A stretch of 64,000 nucleotides of DNA from Rhizophagus irregularis (taxonomy: Eukaryota > Glomeromycota > Glomeromycetes > Glomerales > Glomeraceae). Shown piece by piece: positions 46,875 through 58,086 of the stretch. The DNA lies in assembly GCF_026210795.1 (NCBI RefSeq), contig NC_089438.1:3555501-3619500 (forward strand). Direction: 5' to 3'. The notes beneath the pieces are model-generated. The model saw nothing but the letters and a program-made list of their open reading frames with translations, searched no databases and had not been told where the DNA came from. The position numbers and the translations under genes were made by a program. Position 1 is the first letter of the stretch. The number at the start of each line of letters is the position of its first letter.

Positions 46875-49770
46875 TTTGTTACATTTTTATAACAAACTAC
46901 ATACAATTCATTATATTTATTTTTTGTATAATTTTATAAATACTTTATTTAATCATAAAAAATATATTCCAATAAAATATCATACTGTAGTAATGTTAAA
47001 GAAAATAAATAGTAAATAATAAAGAAATTTATACCCAAGATCCCTTTCCTTTCTTTAATTCAGTTACTTTTATCTATAAAGTGAAAAATAAACTATTAAA
47101 TAATATTATTAATAAAATAAATCATGCATAAAGTTAATGTATATAAATACCTAGGTCTAGTTTAGTAAAATCTATTGCTTCTATTGATTCTATAATATAT
47201 AAAAAAAATAATTATATACATCAATAAAATATTTAAAGAATACTTTTGTAAAGTTAAATTAGGAAATTAATTACCTGAATATTCTCCAAATGAATTATCA
47301 TCATCCTTGTTATCAATAGCATTTTTTGGTTCTGGAAGATTTTTAAAATCTAAAAGTCTACTTGTGTAAACTGCTTGAGGATTTGTAGTATATGAAAGAG
47401 TAGGTCCATTATATGATGATGATGATGATGTTAACTTCTCATTAATTTTATCTGCTTCTTCAATTTGCTTATTAATTTCATGATCACTATGATATTTACT
47501 TGAATAATATAAATTATGTAATAAATCATATAATTCATTAACTTTAGGTCGTTTAAAAGGATCTGCATCCCAACATTGTTTAATTATGTTTAGAATTAAT
47601 TGAGGAATTTTATAATTTGATTTTGGCCTAAGTCCTTGACAAATGCTAATAGTTAAGAATTTATCATGAGCAATATCATGATAAGGAGGAAGCCCTGTAC
47701 AGACTTCATATGCAATAATTCCAAATCCATATATATCACTTTCTTGAGTATATTCTTTTCCTCTTAAAACTTCTGGTGCTACATAGGGTAATACTCCATA
47801 TAATTCTTTACATTCATTTTGAGATGGTTTTACATTTACTGGTCGACATAATCCTAAATCAGTAATTAAAGCATAATTGTCTTCTTTTAATATATTACCA
47901 CAATGAAAATCACGATGAATTAACCCATTTTCATGAATATAATTGAGGTTTTCTGAAATATCTTTTAAAATATTCAACTTTTCATCCCATTTTGTTGAAT
48001 TAAAACTATTATTTAAATGTTGTCTTAAACTACCATTTTTTACATATGCCATTACTATTATAAAATTTCTAGATTCTGGTTCTTTCGTAATGCCAAAACA
48101 GTGTGCTATATAACTTTCATGTGGAATCATAATATGGGTTTCAATCTAAAAAAGAATCCATAATAATAATAATTAATAGACAGTTTAACATTTATAATAG
48201 GACAATATCTTGAAATTACTATATATAAATAAGTAACTTACTTCTCTTAAAAAATCGGATGTAATATCTTGAGAATTATGTAAACATTTTAAAACAACTG
48301 GAAAATTCTCATATTCCCTAAACCATACTTTATTTCTTATCCATTTATTATTCTCAAAATCCCATTTATCTATAAATCCATCTTTCCAAATTGCTTTATA
48401 AATAGTTCCAAATCCTCCTTTTGCCAAGTATTCAACATTTTCAAATCTATCATATTCAATCCATTCTAAAACGTCATAATAATCTTCAGCTTTAAGTTGT
48501 ACTTTTTGAATAAACTTGTCAACTTCATGATTTCCACTAGTCCAATTTTTAAAATTTTGTTGAAAATGTTTAGCATTACATGACCTACACCAAATATAAT
48601 GAGTTTTAGGTTGCTTACATTCTTTGCATAAACCATAGTCTTTATAATGTATTTTTAATTCTTCATTTAATATTAACTTATCAATTAACAAACTTTGCTC
48701 TTCAGTTAGGTCTTCATGGTCAAAATCTTTTATTTGCTCAAATACATCATCATTGAGCATAAATTCTTCCATATTGGATTAATAAATGTGACTTCAATTT
48801 TATATCTAAACGGAGTAAATAAAAATTATTATTTTTTTTTTTTAAAAAAAGGGCGTATTTAAATGTATCACAGTTGCACAGCAGCGATTTACAAAATTAT
48901 TTTTAATTTAGGCAAAAACAATCAAGCGTTCAAGAAGTCAGCTGATGATCACAGAAATCACTACTGATTATAAATTAACCAAAATACTTGTTTCACAAAA
49001 AAAAAACTGTGTCGATCATCAAACGCCAAAATTATTTTCATTATACTATATGTACTTCATTGAATTTTGAAAAATACAATACGTCAATCAATATCATTAT
49101 CATATTAAAAATTATAATTAGAATCAATCACGTTAAAATTGTTTAGGTTGAAAAATTTTTAAAAAAATGCATTATCCAATTAGTTTTAGTTACTTAAAAA
49201 TCTGTACAAAAAATTATAAAAAGAAGTAATTTCCATTTATTATTATGTGAAAAAAATTTATTTATATTAACATATAAATTCAATTATAATATAATCATTT
49301 TTTAAAAGTAAGTTATGTTTTATAAAAATTTCAATTTTTAAATATAAAATAATTATTATGACAAAACAATAAATTAAAATTTCAATTCTATTTTAACATC
49401 ATTTTCTTAATAACATGTAATTTTATTGTTAAAAAAAAAAAATTGGTATTTAATGACATAAATATTTTTCTCAAAATTCAAAAAAATTTAATAATTTAAT
49501 AATATCAAGAGTATTTACTGCTCAAAGATACTGTAAATTATCTTAAATAAAATCAAGCAAGTTGCCTTTAAAATAATTGACTATGTTTATTTAGTTTCCA
49601 TTATCTATGAAAAATAATTACAAAAATTATTCCTATATTAATAAATAAAGTAAGAAAGAAAGCTATTTAAAAATATTTTTCTTAAGCAGATAGGAAGGTG
49701 GTCAGTAGAAAAGGGCAAAATCCAAAGTTTTGGTCAAAATTTTTTTATTTCCAATCATGGATACGTGAAC
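46875..49770. repeat. Kinase-bearing segmental duplication, copy 1
   Basis: Aligned by eye with 57898-60735 in the same orientation, including intergenic DNA on both sides of the kinase gene: the ATTATATTTATTTT..GTATAATTTTATAAATACTT stretch at the left; AAAGGGCGTATTTAAATGTA at 48850 and 59835; AAAATTATAAAAAGAAGTAA at 49210 and 60175. Similarity is lost just after 49770 and 60735. Confidence 0.85.
47060..48772 (-). CDS. TKL-type protein kinase with N-terminal Cys4 motif, gene 1
   Basis: Four inferred exons on the minus strand: 48772..48242, 48145..47275, 47189..47151, 47073..47060 (TGA), 1,455 nt, 484 residues. The first join is phase 0 (donor GTAAGT), the others phase 1. Residues 49-65 hold C-x2-C...C-x2-C (CKEC..WCRSC), a small zinc-ribbon-like motif. 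The kinase domain follows: glycine loop AKGGFGTIY (117-125), Lys162 in VVLK, alphaC Glu177 in FLRE, HRDFHCGN (254-261), DLG in place of DFG (273-275), APE (300-302). All catalytic residues are present, so it should be active. The last two tiny exons give the ESIEAIDFTKLDL tail typical of this fungal family. Paralogue at 58087-59760. Start ATG is the first in frame and is conserved in the paralogue. Expanded TKL families are known in Rhizophagus; the substrate is unknown. Confidence 0.92.
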
Positions 49771-49882
49771 AAAGTTAGAACAGTAAGATTTGATAAATAG
49801 CTAGTTTTTTTCCAAATATGTCACATGATGTACAGTACAAGTAATTTATTAATCGGCTGACGGCTGATTTTTTTAACTTACT
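48773..49882. other. Upstream region of kinase gene 1, non-coding
   Basis: To about 49770 it matches the DNA upstream of kinase gene 2 and includes its promoter. 49805-49845 (TCCAAATATGTCACATGATG) is also present at about 20915 beside the dispersed repeat. Confidence 0.6.
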
Positions 49883-50274
49883 TAGTGTTCCGATCCGTAA
49901 TCCGGCCAATCTGGATTGAATTCGGATATCCGCATCCTACATTTTTAGGCGGATGGATCCATAAGTGAATCCGGATGGTAATCCTAGGATGCCGATCTGG
50001 ATTATATATATATATATATTTTTTTTTTCAGTTTTCTGCCATTTCGAAAATTTTCTTATGAAGTCAATGGCTGATACTCCAACCGTTAAAATCCGGATTA
50101 GGATAAATCCAGATAGATCTGAAATTAAGGATGAATTCTTAAAATCGATAGGATTAATCCGGATGGATCCTAAATAAAGGATGAATCGGTTGATCTGGAT
50201 TATAATCCAGATGGGCTGTCAGCAGGATCCGGATTGATTCTGGATGACTCTTTAAGAATAGGATCAGAACACTA
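49883..50274. mobile_element. hAT-like MITE with ATCCGGAT subterminal repeats
   Basis: Ends TAGTGTTCCGATCC and, from the right in reverse complement, TAGTGTTCTGATCC. The interior is full of degenerate ATCCGGAT / ATCCAGAT / GGATCC motifs in both orientations around a (TA)n run. No clear target duplication (AACTTACT against AATTCTGT). The ORF at 49965-50177 lies inside and is not a gene. Confidence 0.72.
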
Positions 50275-50661
50275 AATTCTGTCTTAGCTAATGAATTATG
50301 AAAAAAGTAGAAAAACTCTCCCGAAATTTTTAATTTTATTATAATGGCACAGTAAAAGATATTTTACAAGTTTTATAACACCGCTTAAAACCAAATACAA
50401 GTGCGGATATATCTACAGATAATACCACTCCATATCTTATAGTAGTACTGTATATACATATGGTAAAAGTACCTTTAAAAAAATATACAGCCTTTTTTGA
50501 AGAGTGAAGTTTTTAGTAACACTACACTTTTACGTACAATATTGCACACATATTAATACAAAGAGTTTATTACTTTATTGCGACATACAATATATATTTT
50601 TGCGTTTATTACACTTTTTTTTCAAACAATATACAAATATAATATTTTATACTCATTTATT

Positions 50662-52222
50662 ATGTCTTCATCAAAACCCATCTACTTTTCCTTCAGGGAA
50701 AAATTCTTTCTTGGTATCACTAAAAAATTTCACATGACTAAACAAATTAGAGCTGGTTATAAGATCTACGAATTTTGCAAATCTATTCGATACAAATCCA
50801 CAAGCAAGTTCCCCAATGTTAAATACCAAATCATTACTATGCTCTCACACTTTTTTTCCTTACAAAAAGTGTTACAAAAAATGTTACCTTGCAGAATACA
50901 GAACAAATTTTTTAATTTAATACGATCGAAGAATTGATATAATTCATCACATGCTTCTGATACTAAACTTCAGAAACAATCTACACAAACTTTCTTTAAT
51001 TTCACTTACAAAAAATATAGATTTTACTTCGGTATTTATACCTTTGCTTATAATTCCTTTTTATCTGATCATCGATCATCACGCTTGTGTGATTCACCAA
51101 AAAGAATTCTTTCATTTCATAATATATGTACTCCTCCTTTGACAGAACACATTGCTAAAGATAATAATAACACTAAAGTCTGGCACGCCAATATAGTTTA
51201 TGAATGCTGGCATTTTAAATGGAAAGACAACATATTTTCAAATCGACTTGGTATCTGTTATATGATTTCTTACCGTGCAAACGGATATAATAAAGTCATC
51301 AATCAAGGATCCTGATATATGTATAAAAAATTCCTGAATGGATTTAAACGTATACCTCAAAACAATCCACGTACAAAGAAAAAACAAGATGAACGTTTTG
51401 AACGTCACTGCAGAAGAATTTTTAAAACATCACCTACTCCTTCAACTTCATCTTTAGATGATAGAATTTTTCAAGCTCGAAACATCATTTTTTATTTTTA
51501 GAATCACAATATAGCGATGAACGTCTTACGAACAACTGTTAATATTTATTCCTTCAATACTCCACATTTTGAATTGCAAAATGATCATCATCGCAGAAAA
51601 CTTTCTCAAGAAACTTCTATCTCGCTGACAGAACTACCAGATACTAATTCTACATCAATAGCGCTACAATCATATGAAACCCTATGGCGCCCTCTTCTAG
51701 TTCACCAGAAGATGATGAATTGCTTGCGATTGCAGATGATCCTCAAACTCTTTCAGCTTATGTCGAAAGACTTTTACAAATTGAACCTGACGATGATTCC
51801 CTGTTAAATTTTGAAGATGAACCTATTGACCCTGAACAGGAAGCAGAAGATGAACACATCTGCGACCTAATTAGAAAACATCATGATGAAAACTTTGGCG
51901 AAGATAAAGCGTGTTATCATGGCACCTCGCTTAAACACTTAGAAAGATGTGGACTCAAAGAAACTTATCTCAAAGATTTGCGCAATAAATATTTCAAGCA
52001 AATGAGAACTTCAAATATTGTTTTGGAGTAACTATAAATGCTAGTAAGCGTGCACACCTGAAATGTAAATTTTGTGACTTTACAAATAATTTTAAAGAAA
52101 TTTTTGATCGTGGCTTCTATAACACTTCTTACGGTTGACATTACCAATACTTCAAAGTTATAGAAACTTTTGATGACACTCATGAACTTGAAGTTCGCCT
52201 CTCAAATGACATGTTAACATGA
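50662..52222 (+). pseudogene. Long interrupted ORF, unknown family
   Basis: From ATG 50662 one frame runs to 51498 with only two stops, TGA at 50935 and TGA at 51313, each followed by TAT. It is protein-like throughout (SFREKFFLGITKKFHMTKQI, VWHANIVYECWHFKWKDNIF, FERHCRRIFKTSPTPSTSS). After TAG at 51499 the same frame continues from 51517, then a frameshift near 51680 leads into an acidic stretch (51690-52029: SSSPEDDELLAIADDPQTLS, EDEPIDPEQEAEDEHICDLI). A last piece (about 52030-52220) contains HLKCKFCDF with C-x2-C, and HYQYFKVIE. I do not recognise the protein. It may be a decayed transposon gene, since transposons surround it. Confidence 0.45.
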
Positions 52223-52821
52223 AACTTCTCATATAGATAAAAAACAACATAATAGTCCCGATAATTTAGTATCATCAGATGAACATACCGTAGTACATAT
52301 AGATTGGTTCTCTGATTTATATTAATTTGATTAATGATTCAAACTTCAAACCCTTACAAAGAATTTCCAGTCCCGGTAACAAAAAACCCTGTTCAGCCTA
52401 TGACTCTTCTATATCGGACTCATCATTTGCTGGACCATCATCTAAATATTTATTATTTCTCTCTGAGTCCACATTATACCTGTTAGCTTTAAATTCTATT
52501 AGTAGTTTTACCCTTTTTTAAACAACTTAAAATAGTGTGAATCATTTTACCTCTTACTGTATCTACTGGTAATGCCTCCGGGTGAAAGAAAATACGGGTC
52601 TGGTGGTCTTTGGTCTCTTGGATTGTTTTATGCTCGTAAAATGTTGGCAGTAGCATAGTTCTCCTGTTGATATAGTATAGTTCGAAGGATGAGGTCCTGC
52701 TTAGCCTCTTTGTGGGATGAGATTCGACATTCTAATTACCTGAATAGGCTCTATGTTTACCTTCATGTATATATGCTGTTAATGTAATAGATATTGATTA
52801 CTACTCTTGAAATAAAATAAA
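52223..52821. other. Non-coding
   Basis: The 52327-52521 frame (Ser-rich) may be a further fragment of the upstream ORF; it has no recognisable domain. 52570-52740 is less AT-rich but shows no feature I can name. Confidence 0.45.
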
Positions 52822-52823
52822 TA

Positions 52824-53706
52824 CACCCACCTGCCAAAAGTATCTGGACACCTCTAAAAAATGACCATTAAATCACATTATTTCGACATCCAGTGATCAG
52901 AATTTAATGATTTATGATTCATTGGATTCGTCTAATTGAGACGCATCTAACCGCAGTATTTTCAAGTCTGTAAGTTCAATAGATCAGAAGTTATTGCTGA
53001 ATGTCTAAAAATAGTAAAATGCAAATAACTTTTGATCTATCAATTCTAGAGACGTGAAAATAATAGATACCATGTATCTTAACAAGACAAATCTAATGAA
53101 TCATATTTCATCTTTCTAAGTTCAATAGAGAAGAAAACGTTTTGAAATTTGTATATGTCAAATTTTTAAAAGTGAATAATGAATTATTTGCATTTTACTG
53201 TTGAGAATAACATCTGACCCATCAAATTTAGAGACATAAAAACACTGTAATTAGATGTATCTTGATAATATGAATTCATTGAATCATAAATAATTAGATT
53301 CTGTTCACTGGTTATTGAAATAATGTGATTTAACTTTATGAAGTAATTCATTTTTTATCTTTAAAACTTTAGCAAATACAAATTTCACAATGTTTTCTTC
53401 CCTATTAAACTTAGAATGATGAAATATGATTCATTAGATTTATCTTGTTAAGGTACATTGTATCTATTATTTTCATGTCTCTAGAATTGATGGATCAAAA
53501 GTTATTTGCATTTTACTGTTTTTAGACATTCAGCAATAACTTCTGATCTATTGAACTTACAGACTTGAAAATACTGTGGTTAGATGCGTCTCAATTAGAC
53601 GAATCCAATGAATCATAAATCGTTAAATTCTGATCACTAGACGTCGAAATAATGTGATTTAATGGTCATTTTTTAGAAGTGTCCGGATACTTTTGGCAGG
53701 TGGGTG
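52824..53706. mobile_element. Tc1/mariner-like fold-back transposon
   Basis: An inverted repeat with arms of about 350 bp. The ends are CACCCACCTGCCAAAAGTAT..GGACAC, with a TA dinucleotide on each side (52822-52823, 53707-53708). CCAAAAGTAT(C/T)TGGACAC-like ends plus TA duplication are typical of Tc1/mariner elements. The arms match with scattered single-base differences (for example TCTGGACACCTCT against TCCGGACACTTCT). No transposase ORF. The middle part carries further diverged copies of the arm sequence (GCATTTTACTGTT, CATAAATAATTAGATTCTG). Confidence 0.88.
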
Positions 53707-53784
53707 TAGTAAATAAATAAATTTAACTTAGTTAGCCAATTTTTGATCGGCTATACTTAAAATTTTATCACAAAAGATGTTTTA

Positions 53785-54705
53785 AAAAAAAATATTTTTG
53801 TAAGCATATTTATTCAAAATAATTTTTATCTAATGAAATTTTATTTGCAAATAAAAGAAAAGATAAGTAAATTACAATGATCAAGAAGAAAGATGCTAAT
53901 AAAAAAAATGAAATAACAATGGAATAATGAAATGTAATAGAAGATGAAAAGGAAGTAAAAAAGAGTAATAAGAAGTTAGGACATGATGGGAGATGAGTGA
54001 TGGGAGACGAAAAGAGGTGAAAAGGAGTGATAGGTGACGAAAAGAAGTGATGGAAAGTAAACAGGAGAGAAAAAGAAATTATGGAAATGAAAAGATGTAA
54101 TAGAAAATAATGGGAGACGAAAAGGATGAAATAATGAGAAGTAATAAGAGGCGAAAAATGATGAGAGACAAAAAATAAAAAAGTAATCGGTTGGGTAGCA
54201 AAATAAAAAATAAAACCATAACTGATAAAGTAAAAAAATGAAGCTAGTAAAAAACAAAACATAAAATAGAAACAAAATAAAAAAAAAATAATAATAAATA
54301 AAAACATACCTTTGTTAATTGTAGAACTGGAAGAATTAAAAATCTAAAAAAAAATGAAATAAAATTAGTGAAAACCGAAATATGAAACAGAAACAAAATA
54401 TAAAAAATAAAAAATAAGAAACGAAATGAAATGTAAAGTGAAAAACAACTGAACCTTAATTGCAGAACCGGAAGGACTAAACTCTAAAGGACCTAAAAAT
54501 AATGAAATAGAGTTAGTAAGAAACAAAGTGTATGAATGTAAGTTTAGAAATAAAAATAAAAGAAAAAAAGAAAAATACCTTAAGACTGAAAGAGCCAAGG
54601 AAACAAAACTCGAACCTATACTGCCTATACTGTTCGATAAACAAATAAATATGACACGATCATGTGGCCAATCTGGCCAATCTGGCCAATCAAAAATATC
54701 AAATC
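53785..54705. repeat. Dispersed repeat family, copy 2
   Basis: Same family as 20945-22045, with a short minisatellite of only a few 20-bp units (53985-54055). Near its end GGCCAATCTG is repeated three times (about 54665-54692) against once in copy 1. The minus-strand Phe-rich frames are artefacts. No TIRs could be defined. Confidence 0.75.
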
Positions 54706-55016
54706 TGCCATGTTTTGAAAATAAATTTAGTAATAAATTTGAAGTTCTACTCGAAAAAAAAAACAAAAAAAAAGGAAGGAAATTCTGTATCTGCTAAGAA
54801 TGTCCAAATTACTTCTACATCATATGAGATCCCTGACTGAACCTAAAGAAAAAAAATATGGAAAAAATAAATAATTTTAATTTACACTCAACATATTTAC
54901 ATAATGGTGTAAGTTAGCCAAAAAATAATTAGCCGCGACGTGATCCAGGCGTAGATCATCATTTTTCGGCTTTATCATATTTACCATCAAACTATTTTTT
55001 TTTTAATGTATAACTA

Positions 55017-56512
55017 GTGTACTTTTGGATATAGTGAGTGAGTTTATTTTTGAAAGTATACTAATAAATTAATAAAAGATTTTTTTATAACAATAGATTG
55101 TGTTAGTGAGATTTATAAAAAAATTTAATGAGATTTTTTTTAATAATAGTTTGGTATAAAAAAATTTTCTATGATTTTTTTTAATAACAATATATTGGTA
55201 ATAAACAATTAACTTATTAACTGAAGTTAATAATTGTTTTTAGTAAGATTTTTTTTATAGTTCACAGTAACACTAATATTACTGATAAGTAATATAAATA
55301 AAACAATAGATTACATTTAATAAGGTTAATAAAAAAATTTTCCAAGATTTTTTTAATGGTATAGTACAATAGATAGATATAATAAAATTTTCTGAGATTT
55401 ATATTAATAACAATAGGTATGCTAAATTTTTGGTGATTATTTTTTTTTTAATAACAATAATAGATTGGTATCATAGTTCGATGGATGGTATAGTACAATG
55501 GATTGATTTAATAAAATTTTTTGTGTTTTTTTTTTAATAACAATAGATTAGTAATAGACAATAAAAAATGTTGCAAAAACATTAAAAACTGAACTGATAA
55601 TGAATTGGCAAATCATATTGGTTTTCAATAATTACTAGTCGCAGTAATAATTGTCTATTACCAATCTACTATTGTTATTAAAAAAAAGTCACCAAAAATT
55701 TTATCATACCTATTGTTGTTAAAATAAATCCCAAGAAATTTTATACCTAGTATCTTTTGTACTATACCAATTAATTTGTCATAAAAAATTCCAGAAACTG
55801 ATCTATTGTATTAATAAAAAATCTTAGAAAATTCTTTATATCTATCCATTATAAGTTATAACATACCAATCTGTTGTTATCAAAAAATTTTTTATATTGA
55901 TCTAATGACTCTATTGTTAAAAAAAAAGTTCAGAAAATATATTTATATCAATCTATTATTAAAAAAAAAATTCAGAAAATTTTTTTATATCTATTCATTG
56001 TACTATACCAATCTATTGTTAAAAAAATCTCAAATTTTTTTTATATATCTTAATCTATTTTATAAAAGTTTATTAAGTTATCTATTACCTATTAGTAGTA
56101 TTAGTATTACTGGAAAAAATTTTACTAAAAAACAATTATTAACTTAATAAGTTAATGATTGTTATTACCAATTTATTGTTATTAAAAAAATCACAAAAAT
56201 CTTATTAAATAAATCTATTGTACTATGATACCAATCTATTGTTTAATATTAAAAAAAAATCAGCAAAAATGTTATCATACCTATTGTTATTAAAATAAAT
56301 CCCAGAAAATTTTATTATATCTATCTATTGTACTATACCATTATATTATTAAAAAAAAAAAAATCCTAGAAAATTTTTTTATACCAAACTATTATTAAAA
56401 AAAAGTCTCATTTAAATTTTTTTATAAATCTCACTAAACACTATCTATTGTTTATAAAAAAATCTTTTATTAATTTATTAGTATACTTTTACAAAAGTAC
56501 ACTATTTTTTTT
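55017..56512. mobile_element. 1.5-kb fold-back element, TA-flanked
   Basis: The two halves are inverted copies: GTATACTAATAAATTAATAA and TTTGGTATAAAAAAATTTTC on the left recur inverted at 56390-56500. Ends are GTGTACTTTTG and CAAAAGTACAC with TA on both sides (55015-55016, 56513-56514). The interior is AT-only, built from ATAACAATAGATTGGTA-like units in both orientations. The arms contain indels, so the fold-back is imperfect. No coding; 55905-56147 is Lys/Tyr-rich noise. Confidence 0.75.
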
Positions 56513-56517
56513 TGATT

Positions 56518-57300
56518 TTTAGCTAACAAAAACGTCAAGTATGACGTTTTTAGCTAATAAAAATCAAATTTCCTTGATTTTTAATAACAAAAACGTCAAG
56601 TCTGACGTTTTCAGCTAATAAAAATCAAATTTCCTTGATTTTTAATAACAAAAACGTCAAGTCTGACGTTTTTAGCTAATAAAAATCAAATTTTCTTGAT
56701 TTTTAATAACAAAAACGTCAAGTCTGACGTTCTTAGCTAATAAAAATCAAAAAAAATGATTTTTTAATAACAAAAACGTCAAGTCTGACATTTTTAGCTA
56801 ATAAAAATCAAATTTTCTTGATTTTTAATAACAAAAACGTCAAGTCTGACATTTTTAGCTAATAAAAATCAAATTTTCTTGATTTTTAATAACAAAAACG
56901 TCAAGTCTGATGTTCTTAGCTAATAAAAATCAAAAAAAAAATGATTTTTTAATCACAAAAACGTCAAGTCTGATGTTTTTGATTAAAAAAATCATTTTTT
57001 TTTTATTTTTTAATCACAGAAACGTCAAGTTGATTAAAAAAAATCAATTATTTTTGATTTTTCAATCACAAAAACGTCAAGTCTGACGTTTTGATTAAAA
57101 AAAATTAATTTTTTTTTGATTTTTCAATCACAAAAACGTCAAGTCTGACGTTTTGATTAAAAAAAATTAATTTTTTTTGATTTTTCAATCACAAAAACGT
57201 CAAGTCTGACGTTTTGATTAAAAAAAATTAATTTTTTTTTGATTTTTCAATCACAAAAACGTCAAATTTTTGACGTTTTTGATTAAAAAAAAAATTTTTT
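56518..57300. repeat. 61-bp tandem array, each unit with an AACGTCA..TGACGTT palindrome
   Basis: Thirteen units. The first seven are spaced exactly 61 bp (ACGTC at 56532, 56593, 56654, 56715, 56776, 56837, 56898); the last six are 52-63 bp apart. Consensus core AAAAACGTCAAGTCTGACGT, followed by TTTTAGCTAATAAAAATCAA in the first type and by TTTTGATTAAAAAAAATTAA in the second. It begins right at the end of the fold-back element. Confidence 0.93.
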
Positions 57301-57444
57301 TTTTTCACATTTTAATAAAAAATGATCAACATACTATTTCATGATCTGTCAAGTTAACATTCTTTTTGAGCAGCACAGTTAAACTCAGCGCAAAAAGTTT
57401 CCATAGTGAATGTTCACTTTCTCTGTACATGTACATGTACTGTA

Positions 57445-57540
57445 CATGTTCATGTTCATGTTCATGTTCATGTTCATGTTCATGTTCATGTTCATGTTCA
57501 TGTTCATGTTCATGTTCATGTTCATGTTCATGTTCATGTT
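57445..57540. repeat. (CATGTT)16 hexamer microsatellite
   Basis: Sixteen perfect CATGTT units, flanked on both sides by GTACATGTACATGTAC-like palindromic sequence. It is open in all frames (Cys-Ser, His-Val, Met-Asn repeats), which explains the spurious ORFs on both strands. Confidence 0.97.
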
Positions 57541-57559
57541 CATGTACATGTACAAGTAC

Positions 57560-57897
57560 ATAATAATATAAAGATTAACTGGAGACTTTTTTACCAAAAA
57601 GGCAATTTTTTTCGTATCCACGGCAACTGTGCATGTGGTGATTTTTAAAAATGGAATGGGAAAATTTTGGCGAAAATCTGGTCAAAATGGGATGATCGAC
57701 TAAAATTTTTTCCCCTTAAAGATAAAAATTACCAGAAAATCTTATCTTTGGATTAATTTAATACTAACATAGTGAATTAGCGTTGCTCGAAAATGATGAA
57801 AAATTTTTTTTCTTATTTAATTAATTAAAAAAAAAGATCTCGGATGATTATGCTTTTTGATAAAAAATCCTAGATAATTATTATTAAATGCATTAAT
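57560..57897. other. Non-coding
   Basis: 57790-57890 contains the AAAAAGATCTCGGATGATTA..CCTAGATAATTATTATT module also seen near 15500-16000 and 61160. Nothing else. Confidence 0.5.
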
Positions 57898-58086
57898 TTT
57901 GTTACAATTTTAAAACATTCATACATGCAATTCATTATATTTATTTTCCATATAATTTTATAAATACTTTATTTAATCATAAAAAATATATTCCAATAAA
58001 ATATCATATTGTAGTAATGTTAAAGAAAATAAATAGTAAATACTAATAAAGAAATTTATACCCAAGATCCCTTTCCTTTCTTTAAT

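Noticed and set aside
47267..48130. Kinase as two separate genes (48185-48772 and 47267-48130)
   Set aside because: The first lacks a C-lobe and the second lacks the glycine loop; GTAAGT and TTTTAG sites join them in phase 0, identically in the paralogue.
49965..50177. Short ORF MNPDGNPRMPIWI-like
   Set aside because: Lies inside a MITE built of ATCCGGAT repeats.
55905..56147. Short Lys/Tyr/Leu-rich ORF
   Set aside because: Lies within the AT-only fold-back element; composition artefact.
56518..57300. CRISPR array
   Set aside because: Units are contiguous tandem copies with no unique spacers, in a eukaryotic context.
57366..57648. ORFs with Cys-Ser, Met-Asn and His-Val repeats
   Set aside because: Translation of (CATGTT)16 in different frames and strands.
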